A DNA stretch of 11,509 nt from Paludibacter sp. (lineage in GTDB: Bacteria; Bacteroidota; Bacteroidia; Bacteroidales; Paludibacteraceae). The position numbers were made by a program, and so were the translations under genes. The stretch spans positions 1 to 11,509 of the forward strand of contig JAQWCZ010000043.1 of the NCBI GenBank assembly GCA_028705705.1, read 5' to 3'. Numbering within the stretch: the first letter of the stretch is position 1; each line of letters begins with the position of its first letter. Shown here piece after piece: positions 7,730 through 11,509 of the stretch. The notes under the pieces were generated by a model, which saw nothing but the letters and a program-made list of their open reading frames with translations, had not been told where the DNA came from and made no database searches.

Positions 7730-8008
7730 TTATGATTTTGATGTTGCACAACATCCTTTCTTTTCAGCGTTGGCTTTTTCTTTGCCATCGCAGGCTTTTT
7801 TATCTGAACATGCTTTCTTTTCTTTGCAACAAGCATCTTTTTTATCTGAACATGCTTCCTTTTCTTTGCAACAAGCATCTTTTTTGTCTTTGCATTCAGC
7901 TTTTTGTTCTGTTTTGGTGCACTCTTTTTTGTCTTTAGCCGGAGCCTGAGCTACCATACCTACTGCAAAAAACACGAATAATGATAAAATTAATACATTC
8001 TTTTTCAT
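7730..8008 (-). CDS. Secreted Cys/Lys-rich repeat protein, metallothionein-like
   Basis: This 92-residue protein has a Sec signal peptide (MKKNVLILSLFVFFAVGMVA, cleavage probably near residues 20-24). The mature part is almost entirely Lys, Cys, Asp, Glu and Ala. It contains 11 cysteines in about 70 residues, as single KAC/EC positions and three CC pairs (DACC twice, GCC once). A 14-residue unit, KKDACCKEKEACSD, is repeated directly with one change (E to K), and degenerate versions flank it. There is no hydrophobic core or recognisable fold, so it is probably disordered until it binds ligand. The composition suggests soft-metal chelation in the periplasm, analogous to metallothionein but exported. 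I know no characterised family with this pattern. It lies 183 bp downstream of the HMA-protein gene on the same strand. Coding is supported by the intact signal peptide and in-frame repeats; the metal role is inference. Confidence 0.75.
   Translation of the reverse strand: MKKNVLILSLFVFFAVGMVAQAPAKDKKECTKTEQKAECKDKKDACCKEKEACSDKKDACCKEKKACSDKKACDGKEKANAEKKGCCATSKS
7801..7884 (-). repeat. 42-bp in-frame tandem duplication within the Cys/Lys-rich gene
   Basis: Units 7801-7842 and 7843-7884 are identical except for one base (41 of 42), which changes an AAA to a GAA codon. The period is exactly 14 codons, so copy-number change would keep the frame. The near identity points to recent duplication or ongoing slippage. 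Confidence 0.9.
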
Positions 8009-8018
8009 TTTGATATTC

Positions 8019-8046
8019 TTTTAATTGTTGTTTTTTAATTGTTGTT
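8019..8046 (-). repeat. Perfect 14-bp tandem duplication upstream of the Cys/Lys-rich gene
   Basis: TTTTAATTGTTGTT occurs twice head to tail (8019-8032 and 8033-8046). On the coding (minus) strand this reads as two AACAACAATTAAAA units ending 11 bp before the start codon at 8008, inside the probable leader or core promoter. No exact TAnnTTTG box is seen in 8009-8191 on the minus strand. Confidence 0.7.
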
Positions 8047-8191
8047 CTAATACTAAATTGATTTCGGGGTGAAAATACAATGTTTTATTTAAATTGGTTC
8101 TACTTAAATCCTAATTTTGAATATTTTTATGATTTATTTGCTACCCAACTTATCCATTGTACCTATTTTTACAATTTCAAAGCTTATTGAA

Positions 8192-8500
8192 TCATTTTCT
8201 TTCATCCTGTTGAACCTTCGCTTTGTAGCCTAACTTTTTTATAGCTTCCTGAAGTTTTTCCACTGTCGTCCTGCGGGTATCGTAGGTCACCTGAACCGTT
8301 TGTTTTTGCAAACTGACATCCAATGCCTTCACTCCCTTTTCAAATGCAATGTTCTTCTCAATCTTCTGCTGACAACTGTGGCAGTCCATTGTCACATTAA
8401 ATACGACAGTTGCCCGGTTCTGATTCGATTTCTGCGCGAACACAGGAATAATGGCCAACATGGTTGCCATTAATAACGCGATAAAGTTTTTTGTTTTCAT
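8192..8500 (-). CDS. Secreted heavy-metal-associated (HMA) domain protein
   Basis: This 102-residue protein has a Sec signal peptide (residues 1-22, ending PVFAQ) followed by a single HMA domain of about 70 residues. The metal loop is TMDCHSCQQKIEKNI, with the CxxC pair at Cys40 and Cys43. The rest has the ferredoxin-like beta-alpha-beta pattern: a helix after the loop, GVKALDVSLQKQTVQVTYD as two strands, then TTVEKLQEAIKKLGYKA as the second helix and last strand. HMA proteins carry Cu(I), and in some cases Hg(II), Zn or Cd. The exported single-domain layout recalls MerP, but the loop sequence differs and no mer gene is visible. It lies 76 bp after the TonB receptor stop on the same strand and is probably cotranscribed, acting as a periplasmic carrier for metal that the receptor or the neighbouring Cys-rich proteins handle. 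Confidence 0.9.
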   Translation of the reverse strand: MKTKNFIALLMATMLAIIPVFAQKSNQNRATVVFNVTMDCHSCQQKIEKNIAFEKGVKALDVSLQKQTVQVTYDTRRTTVEKLQEAIKKLGYKAKVQQDERK

Positions 8501-8502
8501 GA

Positions 8503-8529
8503 TTATATATGTTTTGATTTTATATATGT
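8503..8529 (-). repeat. 10-bp direct repeat just upstream of the HMA gene
   Basis: TTATATATGT occurs at 8503-8512 and 8520-8529, with a period of 17 bp. The nearer copy starts 3 bp before the HMA start codon. The sequence is AT-rich and could be a regulator site or simple low-complexity DNA. Confidence 0.4.
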
Positions 8530-8576
8530 CTACAGTCTACGGTCTTTTGTCCAATGTCCGTTGACTGTTGACTATA
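8528..8576. repeat. Degenerate heptad array between TonB receptor and HMA genes
   Basis: Seven consecutive 7-bp units fill the space exactly from 8528 to the base before the TonB receptor stop codon: GTCTACA, GTCTACG, GTCTTTT, GTCCAAT, GTCCGTT, GACTGTT, GACTATA. Each begins G-T/A-C while the last four bases drift. On the other strand the units end in GTC or GAC. Similar 7-bp-phased spacer repeats are, as I recall, scattered in some Bacteroidota genomes, but no function is known to me. Confidence 0.6.
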
Positions 8577-10763
8577 TTATCTGTCAATCGCCCATCGTAA
8601 TCCGACATACAATTTCCGTCCATGTGTGGGTCCCCATACATTGGTTGCATCGAAATCGTTGCTGAATGGATTCGTCACGTCGATGATGGGATTATCCTGC
8701 ACAAAACCGGTCAGGTTTTCGGAGCCGGCGTATACCGACCAGGTTCTGAAGTATTTCGTAATCTGAGCATTTAATATGGTGTAAGCCGGGAATTCTGTAT
8801 TCCACAGGGGATTCACCGGATCTGGATCGGGCATGCGACCACCGCCGTTAAACTGCGCAGTGAAATCAAACTGCCATTTCTTCAATGGGGTTTGATAGGA
8901 CGCTGTAGCCAGACTCTTATATCGGTTTGTCAACGGTTTTTCCCGCAAAACACCTCCAATAGTCGATTGCACATCATTAAATCGATGAGCCAGCGTCATG
9001 GTGAATCCTTTTACTACTTCCATATTGGCTTCAAACTGCACACTGTGAGCAAATGATTTCCCATTCAGGTTATAAAAATGTACCTGATGCACATCGCTAT
9101 CGACATCGGTTACAACCTGCTGTCTGAAATTGGTATAATACCATTCGCCTGATAAAGTTAATTCCCTGTTAAAAAGAGGAATATAACCCTGTAAACTCAC
9201 ACCATAATTCCAGGCTTCTTCCATTTTCAGGTTGTTATCCAACACCAGTGCCCGGTTACTTGCCAGATAGAAATTATTCTCAGCCAGCATATTTGGTGAA
9301 CGATAGCCTTTTCCCATGGTAGTTCTGATGTGTAAAAATTCGGCTGGCACGTATTTCAGATGCAAGCGTGGGGTTACAAATGCACCATAAATATTATGGT
9401 AATCTGTCCTTAATCCTGCCAAAACAATGAATTTATCGTGCAAGTTAAGGGTGTATTCTGCAAATGCACCCGGTACATATTCCTTATTAAAGAGTGTGAT
9501 TGTTGGATTATCCGAATAATTAATATTCACATTACCTTCAACTGATTCATCGAATAAATCATGATTGAAACTCAAACCGGCAGAAAGCTTCTGGTGTTCA
9601 TCCAGGTTCGTCTGGAATATCAGGTTCGCGTAGAAATTATCCTGACGTCCCTCGTAATGTTTCAGTCCGTAATGCGCCTGCTGATCATGGATAGATCCGC
9701 TCAATATCAAGCCTACACTCATTTCTTTAGCTGGATTGAACACATACCCGTTTTTCACGAAGAATTCGTACCGTTTGGTATCAATATCGATCCTGTAATT
9801 TCCATCAACCGTACCACCCATGCGGTTTTCTGATAAAGCACGTACAAAAGCCTGTGACACAAACTTCGGACTCCGGTAGTACCAGCGATTGATAAAATTC
9901 AGTTGCTTAATCATCGGCATATCCATATATCCATCGACATTATCATCCAACGACATCAATTCATCGGAAGCATGCAGTAATACACCAGTTGCAAGTTCTG
10001 GAGTCAGTTTGATGCCGGTATTCACATTGGCTTCCACCCTACCCGCATCACTGGCAAACAAATTGGCTGCCACGATCTCGCTGGTTTGTGGTTTTTTGTA
10101 CTCCACATTGATTTGTCCCGTTACCGCTTCATAGCCATTGATGACCGAACCGGTTCCTTTCGATACCTGAATGCCTTCCATCCATGGACCGGGAATAAAA
10201 CCAAGTCCGTATACCGATGAAATACCCCTCAGGTTGGGAATATTCTCTGTAAGCATTTGCACGTAAGTGCCGGGCAAGCCGAGCATTTTGATTTGCTTGG
10301 CGCCGGTGGCCGCATCGCTGTACGACACGTCCACAGATGGATTGGTTTCGAAACTCTCGGAAAGATTACAACAAGCTGCTTTACACAACTCGTCGACCGT
10401 AATTTTTTCCGTTTGCAGGACAGCAAAACGGTGCTTTACTACACCCGGACTCTTTTGTACCACCGAAACCTCCCGCAATTCTATTACTTCATTCAGTTTT
10501 ACATAAAGAGGTTCTGTTAGGTTTTCAACATGGATGGTATCTCCCTGAAAAGCTACATTGCTAAAAACCAATTGTTTGCTATGATTACTCCCGGGAATCT
10601 TAAAAGTCCCGTCCACATCGGAAACAGTTCCTGATTGGGTATTGAGCCAGAAGATATTGACACCCGGAATGGGGTCTCCTTTGGTATCCGTTACTTTTCC
10701 TGTAATATCGGCATAAACTAAAAATGAGAGGAAAAGCAATGGAATAAATATAATTCTTTGCAT
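8577..10763 (-). CDS. TonB-dependent outer-membrane receptor, probable metal-related
   Basis: This 728-residue protein has a Sec signal peptide (about residues 1-18, ending FLVYA) and a carboxypeptidase-regulatory-like beta domain (about 19-95: DITGKVTDTKGDPIPGVNIF). The TonB plug spans about 115-225 (KMLGLPGTYVQML, GTGSVINGYEAVTGQINVEY), and a 22-strand-type barrel runs to the end at GLRWAIDR. Such receptors import scarce ligands with TonB/ExbBD energy. The protein has only three cysteines, Cys127, Cys131 and Cys132, all in one C-x3-CC motif before NLSESFETNPSVDV at the start of the plug. I recall this CCNLSESFETN signature in a Bacteroidota receptor subfamily found beside HMA proteins, which supports a copper or other metal link rather than glycan uptake. 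No SusD partner is present. It is flanked upstream by a Cys/His-rich protein gene and downstream by the HMA gene. Confidence 0.93.
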   Translation of the reverse strand: MQRIIFIPLLFLSFLVYADITGKVTDTKGDPIPGVNIFWLNTQSGTVSDVDGTFKIPGSNHSKQLVFSNVAFQGDTIHVENLTEPLYVKLNEVIELREVSVVQKSPGVVKHRFAVLQTEKITVDELCKAACCNLSESFETNPSVDVSYSDAATGAKQIKMLGLPGTYVQMLTENIPNLRGISSVYGLGFIPGPWMEGIQVSKGTGSVINGYEAVTGQINVEYKKPQTSEIVAANLFASDAGRVEANVNTGIKLTPELATGVLLHASDELMSLDDNVDGYMDMPMIKQLNFINRWYYRSPKFVSQAFVRALSENRMGGTVDGNYRIDIDTKRYEFFVKNGYVFNPAKEMSVGLILSGSIHDQQAHYGLKHYEGRQDNFYANLIFQTNLDEHQKLSAGLSFNHDLFDESVEGNVNINYSDNPTITLFNKEYVPGAFAEYTLNLHDKFIVLAGLRTDYHNIYGAFVTPRLHLKYVPAEFLHIRTTMGKGYRSPNMLAENNFYLASNRALVLDNNLKMEEAWNYGVSLQGYIPLFNRELTLSGEWYYTNFRQQVVTDVDSDVHQVHFYNLNGKSFAHSVQFEANMEVVKGFTMTLAHRFNDVQSTIGGVLREKPLTNRYKSLATASYQTPLKKWQFDFTAQFNGGGRMPDPDPVNPLWNTEFPAYTILNAQITKYFRTWSVYAGSENLTGFVQDNPIIDVTNPFSNDFDATNVWGPTHGRKLYVGLRWAIDR

Positions 10764-10811
10764 AATGTTTTAATTATTTGATTTTTTGAAACGTAAAAAG
10801 CTTATTCACCA

Positions 10812-10830
10812 TGTAATATTACACAGTGTA
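10812..10830. promoter_or_regulatory. Overlapping palindromes upstream of the TonB receptor gene
   Basis: TGTAATATTACA (10812-10823) is a perfect 12-bp palindrome. It overlaps a second inverted repeat, TACAC-A-GTGTA (10820-10830). Both lie 49-67 bp upstream of the receptor start codon, in the 88-bp spacer after the Cys/His-rich gene. The TGTA/TACA half-sites recall operators of BlaI/CopY-type repressors, but the spacing is not their consensus, so this is a candidate operator only. On the minus strand TACGTTTC (10788-10795) is a one-mismatch -7 box downstream of it. Confidence 0.4.
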
Positions 10831-10851
10831 GAACAATTAGTTACAGCTTAA

Positions 10852-11337
10852 TCAAATGATTAAAACAGCTTTGTTTACCAGAATTTTCCTACCGTCAGGC
10901 AATGAGAAATCTGGCGGAGGATTGGCATGATAATTTACCAGAAACTTATCGAACGAATTGTAGATAGTCCGTTCGGGAATAGCAGTAAAAACAAAATCAA
11001 AGCTGAATACGCTTTGCATCAGTCTTTCAGAAACAGAAAAATCATCTACGTGAACCCTTTTTACTTCGCAACTGTGTTCATGGGTGCAAATTTCATTATT
11101 CTCTGAAACTGATAAGCCCGGGAACTCGTGGTTATGTTGATGTTCATCCGAATCACAACAGGATGCATCTTTTTCATGATGCACCGAAATGCAGGAATGA
11201 TGAGCGATGTAGTCAATCCCTTTGCCGGCACAGTTGTTACAACAATAATTTACAATGTTATAACCCGTTCCGGCAAAAACAAAAAGGAGTGAGAAAAATC
11301 CTGATAATAAGTATGTTATCAATTTTAGCCTTATCAT
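10852..11337 (-). CDS. Cys/His-rich envelope protein, HYC_CC_PP-like
   Basis: This 161-residue protein begins with a hydrophobic segment (about residues 6-28), either an uncleaved anchor or a signal peptide. Residues 32-96 hold 8 cysteines and 10 histidines: YCCNNCAGKG (31-40), AHHSC (45-49), HHEKDASCC (53-61), HQHNHE (66-71), CTHEHSC (84-90). A less polar C-terminal half with NPPPDF follows. The order of an early YC motif, a CC pair and a late PP motif resembles the small Bacteroidota proteins called HYC_CC_PP, often found near TonB receptors and metal-resistance genes; that link is from memory and unproven. The composition strongly suggests copper or zinc binding outside the cytoplasm. It is the first gene of the minus-strand cluster, preceded by its own promoter box and followed by the receptor gene after 88 bp. 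The start is the only Met that keeps the hydrophobic segment. Confidence 0.8.
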   Translation of the reverse strand: MIRLKLITYLLSGFFSLLFVFAGTGYNIVNYCCNNCAGKGIDYIAHHSCISVHHEKDASCCDSDEHQHNHEFPGLSVSENNEICTHEHSCEVKRVHVDDFSVSERLMQSVFSFDFVFTAIPERTIYNSFDKFLVNYHANPPPDFSLPDGRKILVNKAVLII

Positions 11338-11345
11338 AACGTTTG

Positions 11346-11378
11346 CAAAGATAAATTACTCTTTCGAAAATACGAAAA
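11346..11378 (-). promoter_or_regulatory. Candidate promoter of the metal-protein cluster
   Basis: On the minus strand TATCTTTG (11346-11353) is an exact TAnnTTTG box. A TTTTCG at 11373-11378, 19 bp away, is an imperfect -33 element. The -7 box ends only 8 bp before the ATG at 11337, so the transcript would be nearly leaderless. Confidence 0.45.
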
Positions 11379-11427
11379 TGTTACGTTGTTTTTCAAATAA
11401 TTTAAATAATAATATGGTTTTTAGTTG

Positions 11428-11435
11428 TAAATTTG
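11428..11435 (+). promoter_or_regulatory. -7 box of a divergent gene beyond the right edge
   Basis: TAAATTTG is an exact TAnnTTTG match on the plus strand. No good -33 box is visible. The following 74 bp to the window end contain no ATG and would be an untranslated leader. That leader contains CCCGT (11438-11442) and ACGGG (11471-11475), which could pair. The gene itself is not in the window. Confidence 0.38.
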
Positions 11436-11509
11436 CACCCGTAAACGAATCCTGTTTCCAGTTTGCCATAACGGGACATAAACACCCTGTAACAAACAGA
11501 AAGACAAGA

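Noticed and set aside
7801..7884. CRISPR-like repeats
   Set aside because: The two units abut with no spacers and lie within a coding frame.
7678..7938. Plus-strand open frame of 86 codons opposite the Cys/Lys-rich gene
   Set aside because: Its product is an artefactual Leu/Phe/Cys/His repeat made by reading the tandem repeat backwards; the opposite frame has a proper signal peptide and in-frame repeats.
8156..8175. ATTGTA/TACAAT hairpin as terminator after the HMA gene
   Set aside because: It is a six-pair AT-only stem with an 8-nt loop and no T run, too weak to call.
8192..8500. Assignment of the HMA protein as MerP of a mercury operon
   Set aside because: No merA, merT or merR is visible and the metal loop DCHSC differs from the usual MerP loop; only a general metal role is supported.
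10229..10520. Short frames on both strands inside the TonB plug region
   Set aside because: They overlap the conserved plug coding sequence and show no family motifs.

Overview
The window looks like chromosomal DNA from a member of the Bacteroidota, probably Bacteroidales-like, although genus cannot be read from it. The evidence is several exact TAnnTTTG -7 promoter boxes (one with a well-spaced TTTG -33 box), weak or absent Shine-Dalgarno sequences, a TonB-dependent receptor with an N-terminal carboxypeptidase-regulatory-like domain, and a protein of the Bacteroidota-restricted DUF4301 type. Base composition is moderately AT-rich throughout. I see no rRNA or tRNA gene, insertion sequence, prophage or CRISPR array.

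Left part (1-7489). The window opens with the first 83 codons of a FecCD/BtuC-type iron or cobalamin ABC transporter permease on the minus strand, behind a canonical Bacteroidota promoter. Divergently, on the plus strand, come mutS2 (415-2844), a small helix-turn-helix-like protein (3015-3269) closed by a clear intrinsic terminator, an RsmF-type rRNA m5C methyltransferase (3414-4760), a lipoprotein with a TPR-like C-terminus (4870-5925) and a DUF4301 protein (5960-7489). The last two are 34 bp apart and probably form one transcription unit. Most of this is housekeeping or conserved-unknown content. The 145-bp gap before the methyltransferase gene is unusually rich in nested and overlapping inverted repeats.

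Right part (7730-11337, all minus strand). Read in the direction of transcription, this is a cluster of four envelope proteins: a short Cys/His-rich membrane-anchored or secreted protein, a TonB-dependent outer-membrane receptor whose only three cysteines form one C-x3-CC motif at the start of the plug, a secreted heavy-metal-associated (HMA) protein with a CxxC metal site, and a secreted Cys/Lys-rich repeat protein resembling an exported metallothionein. The inferred common theme is capture or detoxification of a soft transition metal such as copper at the cell surface and in the periplasm. No efflux pump, P-type ATPase or metal regulator lies inside the window. A plus-strand promoter box at 11428-11435 suggests a divergent gene beyond the right edge. 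The intergenic spacers of this cluster carry overlapping palindromes, a heptad-periodic array and short tandem duplications.

The best candidate for something little described is the metal cluster, especially the Cys/Lys repeat protein and the non-coding repeats around it. Functions here are inferred from composition, motifs and neighbourhood, not demonstrated.
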